Below the pieces are notes generated by a model. The model worked only from the letters and a program-made list of their open reading frames with translations. It was not told where the DNA came from and ran no database searches. A stretch of 64,000 nucleotides of DNA from Hydrocarboniclastica marina (GTDB taxonomy: Bacteria > Pseudomonadota > Gammaproteobacteria > Pseudomonadales > Oleiphilaceae). The position numbers and the translations under genes were made by a program. The stretch spans positions 372,001 to 436,000 of the forward strand of contig NZ_CP031093.1 in the NCBI RefSeq assembly GCF_004851605.1, given 5' to 3'. Each line of letters begins with the position of its first letter. The first letter of the stretch is position 1. This document shows positions 1 to 9,114 of this stretch, one piece after another.

Positions 1-1170
1 ACAGAGCTGGTCGCCACGCTGGCGGGTGCCATCCTTACGATGACCACCATCACGTTTTCTGCCATTCTGATCGTTCTGACGACGTACTCTTCCCAGTTCT
101 CGCCGCGTGTTTTGCAGAACTTCGTTGCCAACCGTGCGACGCAACATGTGCTGGCCCTGTTCAGTAGCGGGTTCACCTATTGCGTCCTTGTGTTATTGCT
201 GGTGAGCGAAAGGGAAGCCTATAAGCTCCTCGCTACGCCGGGGGTCGCCATTGTCTGGTCGTTGGCTGGCATTGCTGCGTTCATTTTCCTGTTGACCCAT
301 ACCACCAGTTGGCTCCAGGTAAACAATCTGATTGGCTTTATCGCGGCCGAAACCGAAGCGACCATGCGGCACATGCTGGGGCGCAAGGTGAACGACCGCC
401 GTTGCCCGGTTGAGGCTGAGGACTCTCGCTGGTGTCAGGCGGGCCTGGAGATCAGCGCATGCAAGTCCGGCTATGTGGTCATGGTCGGACTTGAGGGCCT
501 GCTAAAGAAGGCTGAGCAGGACGGTGTCATTGTTCGGACGGAAGTTGCGGTTGGCGCTTTCGTTGCCGAGGGCATGCCGTTAATGTCCTTGATAGGTATC
601 GGCAGCCACAAGCCCGATTACGAGGCATATAGGGAGCTAATTCAGCTCGATATCGAGCCCAGGCCCTGGGAAGACATCGGCTTTGGTCTGCGAAAAATGG
701 CAGAGATCGCGCTCAGGGCGATTTCTCCAAGCATTAACGACCCCTACACAGCGGCGACGGCTGTCCAGTACCTGGGCTCGATTCTGATTAAGCTGGCTGC
801 CCGGAGCCCGCAAAACCCCGGGTTGGCAAACCAGCACGGTGCATTAAGGGTATTGATCAGGGAGCCCGACTTTGAAAAATATCTCTTGCGGGCGTTTCAG
901 GAGCTTAGACGGTACGGCAGTGAGGACATCACCACCCTGGTGGCGATTCTTGAAGCGCTTGGCTGGATTGCCCGGTTGAGCGGCCACCAGTGGCACGATC
1001 TGCTTTGGGGCTTCGGCGCCGATACCTACCGTCTGGCCGAGGAAAGCAACGACTGGTTGCCGTCGGAAGAGCGCCGGTTGACCGTGCCTCTCCGCCGCCT
1101 GGCCGCGACCACAGGCAGGCAAACGGATGTTCAGACCTTGCTTGAAAAAAAGGGCGCTTTGGAGCGCTAG
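1..1170 (+). CDS. DUF2254 family membrane protein, 5' truncated by window edge
   Basis: The reading frame is already open at base 1, so the N-terminus lies outside the window; 389 codons are visible. The visible part has three hydrophobic segments in its first ~120 codons, then a soluble C-terminal region containing FGLRKMAEIALRAISPSIND, which is characteristic of DUF2254 integral membrane proteins (usually about 420-450 residues). The family has no established biochemical role. The gene converges on the TatD-family gene, and the two stop codons overlap in one CTAG (1167-1170). The family call is confident; the function is unknown. Confidence 0.85.
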   Translation, partial: TELVATLAGAILTMTTITFSAILIVLTTYSSQFSPRVLQNFVANRATQHVLALFSSGFTYCVLVLLLVSEREAYKLLATPGVAIVWSLAGIAAFIFLLTHTTSWLQVNNLIGFIAAETEATMRHMLGRKVNDRRCPVEAEDSRWCQAGLEISACKSGYVVMVGLEGLLKKAEQDGVIVRTEVAVGAFVAEGMPLMSLIGIGSHKPDYEAYRELIQLDIEPRPWEDIGFGLRKMAEIALRAISPSINDPYTAATAVQYLGSILIKLAARSPQNPGLANQHGALRVLIREPDFEKYLLRAFQELRRYGSEDITTLVAILEALGWIARLSGHQWHDLLWGFGADTYRLAEESNDWLPSEERRLTVPLRRLAATTGRQTDVQTLLEKKGALER

Positions 1171-1997
1171 ATTTCAGACGCTGGCGGAAAAAACAACCGG
1201 TAGCTGTTGTGATAGGTCTGAGCCAGTACCTCTTCAATGCCCGTCTCTTTTACTTCCGCCACCTTCTCCGCCACAAACGGGATATAGAATGGCGCGTTTT
1301 CCCGGCCCCGGTAGGGGACCGGTGTCAGAAAGGGCGCGTCTGTCTCGAGCAGCAGGCTGCCAAGCGGCGTCATACGGATAATGTCGCGGACGTTCTCGGC
1401 TTTGTTGAAGGTGCTTATACCGTTAAAACCGAGGCACCAACCCTGATCTATTGCGTATTGCGCGAGGCCCGGGCCTGAGGTGAAGCTGTGGATCACACCG
1501 CGGCGTTTAAGACTGGCCTCGAAATCTTTAAGGATCGCGATAGTGTCTTCGTCCGCGTCACGGCTATGGATGACCACCGGCCGGTCCGAATCGACGGCAA
1601 TCTGAAGTTGGCGGGCGAAAACCTCTTTCTGAACGTCCCGGTCGCTGTTGTCATAGAAATAATCCAGGCCAATCTCGCCCACTGCGACCAGCTTCGCGCG
1701 CTGGTCGTGGTTGCGAAGGGCGTCGCGGATTTCGGTCTCGACCTCCGGCGTCCAGGCTTCAGCATCGTGGGGATGAACGCCTTGGGTGCCATATACACTG
1801 GTATGGTCTTTCACCAGTCCGCGTACGGTAGCGAGATTTTTTGGCGCTACGGCGATGGTGATGATCCGCTCGACATTGACTGCCTGCGCCTGGGCCAAAG
1901 TCTCCTCAAGCGGCCTGTCCTTGAGATAGTCCAGGTGACAGTGGGTTTCGACAATGGCGTGCCCGAATACGGGTATTTCACGTCGCTTACTGCTCAT
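1167..1997 (-). CDS. TatD family metal-dependent hydrolase (putative DNase)
   Basis: TatD-family proteins are TIM-barrel metal-dependent hydrolases, several with 3'-5' exonuclease activity on DNA or RNA, acting in the cytoplasm. The N-terminal metal motif THCHLD, the GEIGLDYF segment, HSRDA and the late LLLETDAPFL stretch are all present in family order. I chose the ATG at 1997 (276 residues), which fits the usual 255-275. A longer frame to 2048 would add 17 residues with no family match. It is a single gene facing the DUF2254 gene. Several paralogues exist in most genomes, so the exact orthologue (tatD, ycfH or yjjV type) is not assigned. Confidence 0.9.
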   Translation of the reverse strand: MSSKRREIPVFGHAIVETHCHLDYLKDRPLEETLAQAQAVNVERIITIAVAPKNLATVRGLVKDHTSVYGTQGVHPHDAEAWTPEVETEIRDALRNHDQRAKLVAVGEIGLDYFYDNSDRDVQKEVFARQLQIAVDSDRPVVIHSRDADEDTIAILKDFEASLKRRGVIHSFTSGPGLAQYAIDQGWCLGFNGISTFNKAENVRDIIRMTPLGSLLLETDAPFLTPVPYRGRENAPFYIPFVAEKVAEVKETGIEEVLAQTYHNSYRLFFPPASEI

Positions 1998-2197
1998 CGG
2001 TTCAGCTCGTACTTGCGTGATCGGTAGAGTGGACCGCCACTTTACCATGGACGTTCAATCGATTTTTATCGGCGCTGTCCGAAATGGGACGCATAGACCG
2101 TTGTCCATCCTTATACTAATCTTCTATAACGGTGACGGGGCCGCAAATGCCGGATATCTCATGGCGCGCCCCTTAAAATAAAAGAGCGAGTACGCCC

Positions 2198-2632
2198 ATG
2201 AAGCAGCACCCGAAAAGAATCTCCCGTAATTTTCTTCTTTCAACGGCTTTGCTGGCCTTTAGCTGCGCGGTCAGCGCGGCACCGCAGGATGCTGAAAAAC
2301 ATCAGATCTTCGCCGTCGAGAACGCGCTCGCCGGGGCGGGCTACCGTATCAGCTCGGCAGACGGCGTAATGGACGACAGTACGCGTCAGGCCCTGCGGAC
2401 TTTCCAGGAGCAGCAAAGCGGCCTCCGCCCCAGCGGCGAGATTAATGATGACACCCTGGTAGCGCTTGGCGTAAAACGCGAAAGCAAGAGCTATGACCGG
2501 CAAAAGGCCGAAAAAGCGGCCGCGGCTGTCAAACCCAGCTATGATCCGACCCAGGAGGCAGCGCCCGCAGGTAAAGCGGGCAATGGCGAGGACGCCCCTG
2601 AGGAGGAAAGCGGCTGGCTGTTCAGCTGGTAG
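2198..2632 (+). CDS. secreted peptidoglycan-binding domain protein
   Basis: A 144-residue protein. The N-terminus has basic residues followed by a hydrophobic stretch ending near VSAAPQ, which reads as a Sec signal peptide of about 28 residues. Residues ~35-92 match the three-helix PG_binding_1 fold (VENALAGAGY, DGVMDDSTRQALRTFQ, LRPSGEINDDTLVALG). The tail is rich in Ala, Lys, Pro and Glu and ends in a Trp-containing segment. It probably sits in the periplasm and contacts the cell wall; no catalytic domain is attached. It is monocistronic, and a GC-rich hairpin follows the stop. Confidence 0.8.
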   Translation: MKQHPKRISRNFLLSTALLAFSCAVSAAPQDAEKHQIFAVENALAGAGYRISSADGVMDDSTRQALRTFQEQQSGLRPSGEINDDTLVALGVKRESKSYDRQKAEKAAAAVKPSYDPTQEAAPAGKAGNGEDAPEEESGWLFSW

Positions 2633-2656
2633 AGCTGTTTTTGAGCATTACCAAGG

Positions 2657-2680
2657 GCGGCCTCCTGCGGGAGGCCGCTT
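2657..2680 (+). terminator. hairpin terminator after the peptidoglycan-binding protein
   Basis: A 9-bp perfect stem, GCGGCCTCC (2657-2665) with GGAGGCCGC (2670-2678), and a 4-nt loop, 24 nt after the stop codon. The T-run is weak (TTCGCGTT), so it may attenuate rather than fully stop transcription. Confidence 0.6.
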
Positions 2681-2752
2681 CGCGTTGATGCTCAGGGCGT
2701 GATCAAGGCCCTATGGGCATCAGAAGAGCAACACTACAAGGAGTTCAGACGG

Positions 2753-3484
2753 ATGGGCGAAGCGAAACGAAAACAGGGTACGGACAGCGGCAGCAACATG
2801 CCTGCGAAGGGTCCGATCAAAGGCATTATCATCGGCATCGTCGTTGTGCTCGTAGTGGTGCTGGCAGTCTACTGGTTGACGCGTCCTGTAGCGGATCCTG
2901 ACGAATTGCCCACGGCGGCCGAAGGGGCTGGGCCTTTCCCGGCCCATGAGGATCGCGTTGGGGTTAGTGTTGGCCCTGAGGATGCGTCGGTGGTTGTGCG
3001 GGAATTTGCCGATTATCAGTGCCCCGGTTGCGCCAGTTTTGCCTCGGTCGCCAAACGTATAAAGGATGAGTTCGTTGCTTCAGGCGATGTTCGCTTCGTC
3101 TACTTTGATTTTCCACTGGTGGATATCCACGATAACGCCATGCTTGCCGCTCAGGCAGCTCGCTGTGCCGGTGATCAGGGTAACTACTGGGCCATGCATG
3201 ACCGCTTGTTTGCGCAGCAGGGAGAGTGGTCGACCAATCACAACGCCAAAGGGGTCTTCGTGCGGTACAGTGAAGAGCTCGGCATGAATCCCGCACGCAT
3301 GCAAAGATGCCTCGATACCGAGCTGCACCGTGAAGACGTAGAGGCAAGCCTGGCCCTCGCCAAGCGAATGGGCGTTCGCAGCACACCGACCGTCCTGGTC
3401 AATAATATCCCGATGGGAGGCGCCCAGACCTGGCCCAAGATGAAAGCCGTCATAGAACGTGAGCTGGAGACAACCAAGCCTTAG
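2753..3484 (+). CDS. membrane-anchored DsbA-family thiol oxidoreductase
   Basis: 243 residues from the ATG at 2753. That start is favoured over an upstream one at 2699 because AAGGAG lies 9 nt ahead and the MGEAKRKQ opening looks natural. Residues ~24-42 form one hydrophobic helix (GIIIGIVVVLVVVLAVYWL), so the catalytic domain is held on the periplasmic side. The thioredoxin fold carries the redox motif CPGC (Cys90, Cys93) and the cis-proline loop RSTPTVLVN. It is likely a disulfide oxidase or isomerase of the DSBA-like (thioredoxin_4) group. The substrate is unknown, and no DsbB partner is adjacent. Confidence 0.85.
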   Translation: MGEAKRKQGTDSGSNMPAKGPIKGIIIGIVVVLVVVLAVYWLTRPVADPDELPTAAEGAGPFPAHEDRVGVSVGPEDASVVVREFADYQCPGCASFASVAKRIKDEFVASGDVRFVYFDFPLVDIHDNAMLAAQAARCAGDQGNYWAMHDRLFAQQGEWSTNHNAKGVFVRYSEELGMNPARMQRCLDTELHREDVEASLALAKRMGVRSTPTVLVNNIPMGGAQTWPKMKAVIERELETTKP

Positions 3485-3535
3485 AGCCTTCGAGCCCTTG
3501 AACGCACAGGCGGGGCATCAGTTTTCACCAAAGCA

Positions 3536-3570
3536 CAAAAAACGGCACGGGCTGTTGCAGCCCGTGCCGT
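3536..3570 (-). terminator. intrinsic terminator for the OmpA-like gene
   Basis: A 13-bp perfect stem, ACGGCACGGGCTG (3542-3554) with CAGCCCGTGCCGT (3558-3570), and a 3-nt loop. Read on the minus strand it is followed by a T6 run (the A-run at 3536-3541), so it is a textbook terminator downstream of the OmpA-like stop at 3614. On the plus strand the T-tract is poor. Confidence 0.85.
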
Positions 3571-3613
3571 TCCTGTCTTCGGAGTCAGCCCTGTGTAAGG
3601 CGGCTCACATCGG

Positions 3614-4810
3614 CTAGCGAATGACTTTCTCAATGCGGGCCTCGACCCGGCGGTTGCGGATACGGCCCTGATCGGTACTGTTGTCTGCAACGGGCTCGCT
3701 TTCGCCATAGCCACGTGCGCGTACCCTTTCACTGGCAATCCCGAACTTTTCGGTAAGGCGCGTAGCGACCGCTTCGGCACGCTGCTGCGACAGTTTCTGG
3801 TTGTAGGCCTTGTCACCCAGGCTGTCACTGTGCCCGGCGATTTCCACCGATGTATCCGGGTACTCTTCCATGAAGTTCGCCACTTCCCGGATCTCATGGT
3901 CGTATATGGGCTTTATCTCATCCGAGTTGAAGGGGAACTGAATGTGCAGTTCGATCGTCTCGACCCGTTCGGTTACCCCTTCGCAGCCTTGTTCGTCAGC
4001 CTCGACACCTGAGGCCGTGCCAGGGCACTGATCACGGAAATCAGCAACGCCATCGTTGTCAGAATCGCGCGGGCAGCCATCGGACGTTACCGCGGCTCCA
4101 GCAGGCGTGCCTGAACATTGGTCTCGGCTGTCAGGGACCCCGTCATTGTCACTGTCTGCAGGCTGGGGTCGCGGCGCGGGTGCCGGCGCTGGGTCTGGCT
4201 CTGGCTGGGCCTCGGCCTGACGGCTGAATGCAAAGCTGACACCGAGGGAAACCAGCGTGTCCCATTCGTGCTCATCAATGCTGTAGAACTCACGCGCGTC
4301 GAGCCTTAAAGAGACCAGGTCTGTCGCTGCCAGCCGCACGCCACCGCCAGCATTGACACGACTTTCGCCGTCGTCTTCGAACTCGGTGTGCCCGCCGCCT
4401 GCGGCCAGGTAGGGCTGGACGATGTCTTCGGTGTTGAGGTTGTCCAGGTAATAGAGACCGTCCAGCCGGTAATCGGTGTAATCAGCGTTACCCGAAGCAC
4501 CTTTGCGGTCCGCGTCTGCATTGCCGTACACGGCCTCCGCCGCCCAGTGGTCATGGAAGCGGTACTCGAGCCCCATGGAATAGGTACCGGTTTCAGAAAG
4601 GTCTCGGTCGTGGTCGAAATATTGGAAGCCAACGGATGGGTTCAGGTAGATCCGGTCTATGTCGGGTTCCTGCTCCTGCGCGGCGATAGGCTGGGTCAGG
4701 GCCACTGACAGAAGAGCAACTGGAAAAAGTGCGGCTCTTGCTCTTGCACGGCCAGGATTCTCAGTTGATGGGCAACGGCCTGAAAAGGTATGCGTGGGTC
4801 TGACGGACAT
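3614..4810 (-). CDS. OmpA family protein with thrombospondin type 3 repeats
   Basis: A 398-residue outer-membrane protein. The start is supported by AGGAGG about 5 nt upstream. The signal peptide is long and ends near PIAAQ (residue ~45). Residues ~50-198 form an eight-strand OmpA-like barrel. A Pro-rich linker (~203-218) follows, then two calcium-binding TSP3-type repeats (DSDNDGVPDSRDQC at ~220 and DSDNDGVADFRDQC at ~250). The C-terminal OmpA domain (~285-398) has the peptidoglycan-binding signature (VEIAGHSDSLGDKAYN, with NRRVE near the end). It resembles OprF-like proteins that tether the outer membrane to the wall. It is monocistronic with a strong terminator. Confidence 0.93.
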   Translation of the reverse strand: MSVRPTHTFSGRCPSTENPGRARARAALFPVALLSVALTQPIAAQEQEPDIDRIYLNPSVGFQYFDHDRDLSETGTYSMGLEYRFHDHWAAEAVYGNADADRKGASGNADYTDYRLDGLYYLDNLNTEDIVQPYLAAGGGHTEFEDDGESRVNAGGGVRLAATDLVSLRLDAREFYSIDEHEWDTLVSLGVSFAFSRQAEAQPEPDPAPAPAPRPQPADSDNDGVPDSRDQCSGTPAGAAVTSDGCPRDSDNDGVADFRDQCPGTASGVEADEQGCEGVTERVETIELHIQFPFNSDEIKPIYDHEIREVANFMEEYPDTSVEIAGHSDSLGDKAYNQKLSQQRAEAVATRLTEKFGIASERVRARGYGESEPVADNSTDQGRIRNRRVEARIEKVIR

Positions 4811-4879
4811 CGGAACCTCCTGTTCTGTTTTCGCTCCGGGAAACGGCTCTACAGTTTGCCAGCCAACGTAGCTGGGCGT

Positions 4880-7180
4880 CTATGCGGGGCTGAAGTACAG
4901 GTGGGCACTTTTCTTGCTGAAGTTTAATCTCCTGCCATCCTCGAACGCCACCTCGAAGGAGCGCTCATCCTCGGCCTTCACCAGCCCTGTTCCGAAGACA
5001 GCATGGCGCAGCCGGCCATGGGCCCAGATTGGTCGACATGACGGGGGAATGCCTGGCGATGCTTCAGCTGCAGGGGCAATGGAGGGGCCCTCCAGGCCAA
5101 CGTCTTCCCGTCTGGCGTAGCGCTTTGCTATAGCCGTAACCGGTGTTTCAAGCCGAAGTGTCTCAGGCCGGTCAGGGCCAGAGAGCGCTGCGCCCAGCTC
5201 TTCACACAGCGGCAGGCACAGTTCGCCCAGGAAGCGGCTTGGGGCCTGCTCCGGGTCATCTGACGCCGGCGTCAGCAGGTAAAGAGCTCGGCTGGCGCGG
5301 GTCATGCCCACGTATAACAGGCGGCGTTCGCTCTCGATATGAGTCCGCAGGTCGGTGTCGCGTTCGCTTTGGCGGGCACTGTAGGGCAGGTATTTCTCCT
5401 GCAGGCCGGGAATCACAACGACAGGCCACTCCAGCCCCTTGGCCCGATGAATGGTCGAGAGATGGATACCGTCGTGCTCGCCCAAGCGGTTGGCCTGGTC
5501 TTTCAGTTGGCGCAGGTGGGCCAGTGCCCGAGGCGCATCGACATCCAGGCTGGCCAGATAGCGCTGGAACCCTTTGACTGTTCCGATGCGCTCGTCAGCC
5601 GATTCATGGGTCATGGCAAGGCTGCGAATACCTTCGTAAAGTTCGGTTGCCTGCGCGTACTGGGCGATAACCTTTGCTGCTGACAGAGTGCTATGTTCCA
5701 GCTCACCGAGCGCCCCGCCCAGTTTGGATATTTTGCGCGCGGGCAGGGGCTTCAGGTGGCTGGTGTCGGCGTTACGCAGGAGTTGACCCCAGCCGCCGCT
5801 GAAGCCTGCAAGATACTGCGCCATGTCGTTGAGCTCGCCTTCGCGCAGGCCGACGTGGGGAAACCGTAAAATCGCCCGGAATAGCTCCCGTCGCTGCTCC
5901 TGAAGCATACCGTCCAGATCACCTGCAGCGAGCGCCAGCAGCGCGGTAAGCGCCTCGACCTCACGGGTGAAAAGCGCCCCCTTGTTGGCATCGATGTGGT
6001 AGGGAATCTGGCGCGCCAGCAGCCGCAGCTCAATCGGTACGCTCTGGCTCCAGACCCGCACCAACACCGCCACATCACCCAGAGTGGAGGCCGGTAAACC
6101 GCTGTCCGGCTGCTCTGTAGCGGGCCCGGTATCGTTCGCTGCCGCCTGAGCCCGTTGCACCAGTTGGACGATAAAGTCGGCCTCGTCGTTGGGCGACTCG
6201 TGGTAAACACGTGTTTCCGGCGTGCCGGCATGAGCATGGCAGAGGACATCCTTACGGCCCAGGTTATGACTGATAAGGTGATCAGCCAGCAGGGCCAGGC
6301 GGTGGCCGTAGCGGAAGGTGTAGGACAGCGTCAGCTCGGTGGGGTCATCGAACTCGTTGGCGAAACGCTGAAGGATGAACTCGGGTTTAGCACCGCGGAA
6401 TTCATAGATGGTCTGGTCCGGATCGCCGACTACGGTTACCCGAGCCCGATCGCCTGCGATGTAGCGCAACAGCAGGTGTTGAATCTCGTTGGTGTCCTGG
6501 TACTCGTCAACCATCACGAGATCCATCTTGTTGCCTACCAGCTTCTGCAGGGGCGGATTCTGATGAATCGCCAGCACGGGCTCATAGAGCATGTCGGCGT
6601 AGCTGATGCGATGGCTGCCTTTACGCCACTGCTCGAAGCTGTGAAACAGGTCAATCAGGTAGCGGTATTTGTCGTCGTAGCCTAGCTCTTCGAAAACCAC
6701 TTCCGGCGGCGAAAGGGTACTTTTGACCCAGTCGATAAAATTTGCCGCTGTTTCCGTAAACTCTTTCTTTCCCCTGCGCAGCTCGCCCTGCAATTCTTCC
6801 GGGACCAGCGCCCGTGAGAGCTGCCAGACCTGATAGTGGATCTCGCCGTCACGCAGGATGTCGCCTTGGTAAGGCGGCAGATAGCCCTCCCGGATACACC
6901 GCTTGTAAAGCCGGAAACCCATGGCGTGGTAGGTGCGGATTTCGGGCAGGGCAAGCCCGGTCTGGTGGGTGATGTCCAGGAGTTTGCGATTGAAGTCCGC
7001 CCGCGCGGCACGGTTGAACATCAGTATCAGCATGCGCTCGGGGTCGTGGCCCTGTTCGAGCAGGTGGCGGATACGCCATGCCAGCGTTGTCGTTTTGCCA
7101 CTGCCGGCCACGGCAGTGATAAGGCAGTGTTCGTAGCCCGAGGTAATGATAGCGTGCTGTTCGTCGGTCAGTGCGGGCAC
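4880..7180 (-). CDS. UvrD/Rep-type superfamily I ATP-dependent DNA helicase
   Basis: A 766-residue SF1A helicase. Motif I is AVAGSGKTTT (~23-32), motif II VDEYQDT (~224-230), motif III GDPDQTIYEFRGA (~252-264), motif V STIHRAKGLEWPVV, and motif VI ends in YVGMTRA. The last ~50 residues (GRLRHAVFGTGLVKAEDERS) resemble the Tudor-like tail of UvrD/PcrA that binds RNA polymerase, which suggests a role in repair or transcription-replication conflicts. At 766 residues it is somewhat longer than UvrD (about 720). The start is GTG at 7180. It may be an additional paralogue rather than UvrD itself, so no symbol is given. Confidence 0.9.
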   Translation of the reverse strand: MPALTDEQHAIITSGYEHCLITAVAGSGKTTTLAWRIRHLLEQGHDPERMLILMFNRAARADFNRKLLDITHQTGLALPEIRTYHAMGFRLYKRCIREGYLPPYQGDILRDGEIHYQVWQLSRALVPEELQGELRRGKKEFTETAANFIDWVKSTLSPPEVVFEELGYDDKYRYLIDLFHSFEQWRKGSHRISYADMLYEPVLAIHQNPPLQKLVGNKMDLVMVDEYQDTNEIQHLLLRYIAGDRARVTVVGDPDQTIYEFRGAKPEFILQRFANEFDDPTELTLSYTFRYGHRLALLADHLISHNLGRKDVLCHAHAGTPETRVYHESPNDEADFIVQLVQRAQAAANDTGPATEQPDSGLPASTLGDVAVLVRVWSQSVPIELRLLARQIPYHIDANKGALFTREVEALTALLALAAGDLDGMLQEQRRELFRAILRFPHVGLREGELNDMAQYLAGFSGGWGQLLRNADTSHLKPLPARKISKLGGALGELEHSTLSAAKVIAQYAQATELYEGIRSLAMTHESADERIGTVKGFQRYLASLDVDAPRALAHLRQLKDQANRLGEHDGIHLSTIHRAKGLEWPVVVIPGLQEKYLPYSARQSERDTDLRTHIESERRLLYVGMTRASRALYLLTPASDDPEQAPSRFLGELCLPLCEELGAALSGPDRPETLRLETPVTAIAKRYARREDVGLEGPSIAPAAEASPGIPPSCRPIWAHGRLRHAVFGTGLVKAEDERSFEVAFEDGRRLNFSKKSAHLYFSPA

Positions 7181-7291
7181 AGAGAGCCTTTAGCCGGAGG
7201 AAGATCCCAGAGCATTGTACCCGCCAGCAAGGGGCCGGTTAAGGGCGCGCCGGCGTTAACTTATCCTACCCGCCGTTACAGGCGCGCAGCG

Positions 7292-8617
7292 TTAAGTCGT
7301 CGCCCGGTCGAACTGGCACTGGCCCGCAACATAGGTTTGCTTAATGCAGCGGTCGTCGCCCAGGATCATGAGGTCAAACAGAATATCAGCCAGCTTGGGG
7401 CGGGGGTGCTGCTTGAGCCTGAGCATCGGGGTCGCGGATGGGTCGAGCACGACAAAGTCGGCGTATTTGCCCGGCTCGAAGTTGCCGCTATCCGCGTCCT
7501 GATGGAGCACGCGGGCATTTCCCAGTGTACTCAGGTAAAACGCCTGGAACGGGCTCAGTGTCTGTCCCTGCAATTGGCAGACCTTGTAGGCTTCGGCCAT
7601 GGTCGCCAGCATCGAAAGGCTGGTCCCGGCGCCCACATCCGTGGCCAGGCCGACGTTAACGCCAGCGCCACGCGCGGCCTCAAAGTCAAACAGGCCGCTT
7701 CCAAGAAATGTGTTTGAGGTCGGGCAGAAAGCTATCCGGCTTCCGGATCGGTTCAACCTGTGGCGATCGTGTTCATTTATATGGACGCCATGGGCCAGCA
7801 CACTACGTTCGCCCAACAGCCCGTAATGCTCATACACATCAAGATAATCTTTACGTTCGGGATAAAGCTCGCAGGCGAAGTCAATCTCGGCATGGTTCTC
7901 CGCCCAGTGGGTCTGCATCAGCACACCGGGATTCTCCGCTACAAGCTTTCCCGCCAGCGACAGCTGTTCTGGACTTGAGGTGATAGCGAACCTCGGCGTC
8001 ACGGCGTAGCGTAAACGGTCCTTGCCGTGCCAGCGGTCGATCAGGGCCTGGCTAGCCTGACAGCTCCCGCTAGCCAGATCACACAGAGCCTGAGGGGCAT
8101 TGCGGTCCATCATTACCTTGCCGGTTGCGATGGCCATTCGGCGCGCCGCAGCTACGGTAAACAACGCATTAACCGATGTGGCATGGGACGTCGCGAACAC
8201 CAGGGCTGAAGTGGTGCCATGGGCCAGCATCATATCGACGAAAACCTCGGCCTGGCTGCTGGCCCAGGCAGCGTCTGCAAAGCGTGCTTCCGCCGGATAG
8301 GTATAGGTTTCCAGCCAGTCCAGGAGTTGCGAGCCGAAACTTGCGATGACTTGAAGCTGTGGCAGATGCACGTGGGTATCGATGAAGCCCGGTACGATCA
8401 GGGCTTCGGGCCAGTGTTCCACGGTCGCACCGGCCGGGAGTGAGGGGAGCAGACCGCTGGCGTGGCCGACCGCCAGAATCCGATCCTGGTCGACTATCAG
8501 AAGGCCGTCTTCGAAGAACTGATAACTTCCAGGTTCAGGCGCCGCTGTGCCTGGCTCATCGAGGAAGTGCAGTATCCGGCCTCGGTAGCCGCGAGTTTCA
8601 GTTTGGTTGTTTTTCAT
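7292..8617 (-). CDS. guaD: guanine deaminase
   Basis: 442 residues from the ATG at 8617 (E. coli GuaD is 439); a GTG at 8641 would add eight residues. It belongs to the amidohydrolase superfamily and hydrolyses guanine to xanthine plus ammonia in purine salvage and catabolism. The zinc motif THVHLPQL, GKVMMDRNAP, the SSPEQL segment, CPTSNTFLGSGLFD and GLATDVGAGTS all align with E. coli GuaD in order. It is a single gene, with no xanthine dehydrogenase or uric-acid genes nearby. An AANAANAA sequence lies just inside the start (8607-8614), a possible Hfq/Crc site. Confidence 0.95.
   Translation of the reverse strand: MKNNQTETRGYRGRILHFLDEPGTAAPEPGSYQFFEDGLLIVDQDRILAVGHASGLLPSLPAGATVEHWPEALIVPGFIDTHVHLPQLQVIASFGSQLLDWLETYTYPAEARFADAAWASSQAEVFVDMMLAHGTTSALVFATSHATSVNALFTVAAARRMAIATGKVMMDRNAPQALCDLASGSCQASQALIDRWHGKDRLRYAVTPRFAITSSPEQLSLAGKLVAENPGVLMQTHWAENHAEIDFACELYPERKDYLDVYEHYGLLGERSVLAHGVHINEHDRHRLNRSGSRIAFCPTSNTFLGSGLFDFEAARGAGVNVGLATDVGAGTSLSMLATMAEAYKVCQLQGQTLSPFQAFYLSTLGNARVLHQDADSGNFEPGKYADFVVLDPSATPMLRLKQHPRPKLADILFDLMILGDDRCIKQTYVAGQCQFDRATT
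8607..8614 (-). promoter_or_regulatory. possible Hfq/Crc catabolite-activity (CA) motif at guaD start
   Basis: On the minus strand AAAAACAA, which fits AANAANAA, directly follows the guaD start codon. Such A-rich motifs at translation starts are the known Hfq/Crc repression sites in Pseudomonas. A short A-rich codon run could arise by chance, so confidence is low; the presence of crc in this window makes it worth recording. Confidence 0.3.
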
Positions 8618-8807
8618 TACTGGACGCTTCTGGTGTGGCACATGCGGGGAGGCTTATACGGGAGAGTATACTGGCGGTTCAGGGGTTGAAAGCAAAGTGC
8701 GTGTATAGGTTTGAGCGTTTGGGGGCGATTGAGTTTTCTTGCCTTCTGAAAACGAGAAGTTGGAGAATTGCGGCCGTGTTGAGATTCAGGCTGGCACGGC
8801 AACGGCA

Positions 8808-8837
8808 ACTGCCACTGCCACTGCCACTGCCACTGCC
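8808..8837 (+). repeat. hexanucleotide microsatellite (ACTGCC)5
   Basis: Five perfect ACTGCC units immediately precede repeat copy A. A related array of five units precedes copy B. It lies in non-coding DNA. Confidence 0.9.
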
Positions 8838-9068
8838 AGGGCTTTCGTCCATCGCCTTTGGCGCTGACCGAGTCACTTCTTTGTCAGTAGCGACAAAGAA
8901 GTAACCAAGAAAACGCCACCCCCTTCCTGCCACTTGCTTCGCAAGCGGTTCGCTGTGCTTCTCGCAGGCTGGGGGCGTGCTCTAAACTCGCTTCGCTCAG
9001 ACAACGAGCCCGCTGATCCCCGGCCTGCTGCGATGCTCGCCTGTTCAGAGGGGCAGGGAGTGGAAGTC
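8838..9068 (+). repeat. structured intergenic repeat, copy A (forward)
   Basis: First of four copies of a unit of about 230 bp filling the gap between guaD and the AGCS gene. It contains a short hairpin CGCC-TTT-GGCG, a long hairpin at 8872-8905 (arm ACTTCTTTGTC, loop AGTAGC), a CTTGC-TTC-GCAAG hairpin and a conserved CTCGCTTCGCTCAGACAACG block. Relative to the other copies, the long stem here carries compensating changes at its top (GTC/GAC instead of GG/CC). Short open frames cross the unit on both strands but look like by-products of the repeat. Confidence 0.9.
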
Positions 9069-9114
9069 AGGTTGGGGTTTTTTGTGCTTGGCAGCGGCTG
9101 GGTTCGCATCTCTT

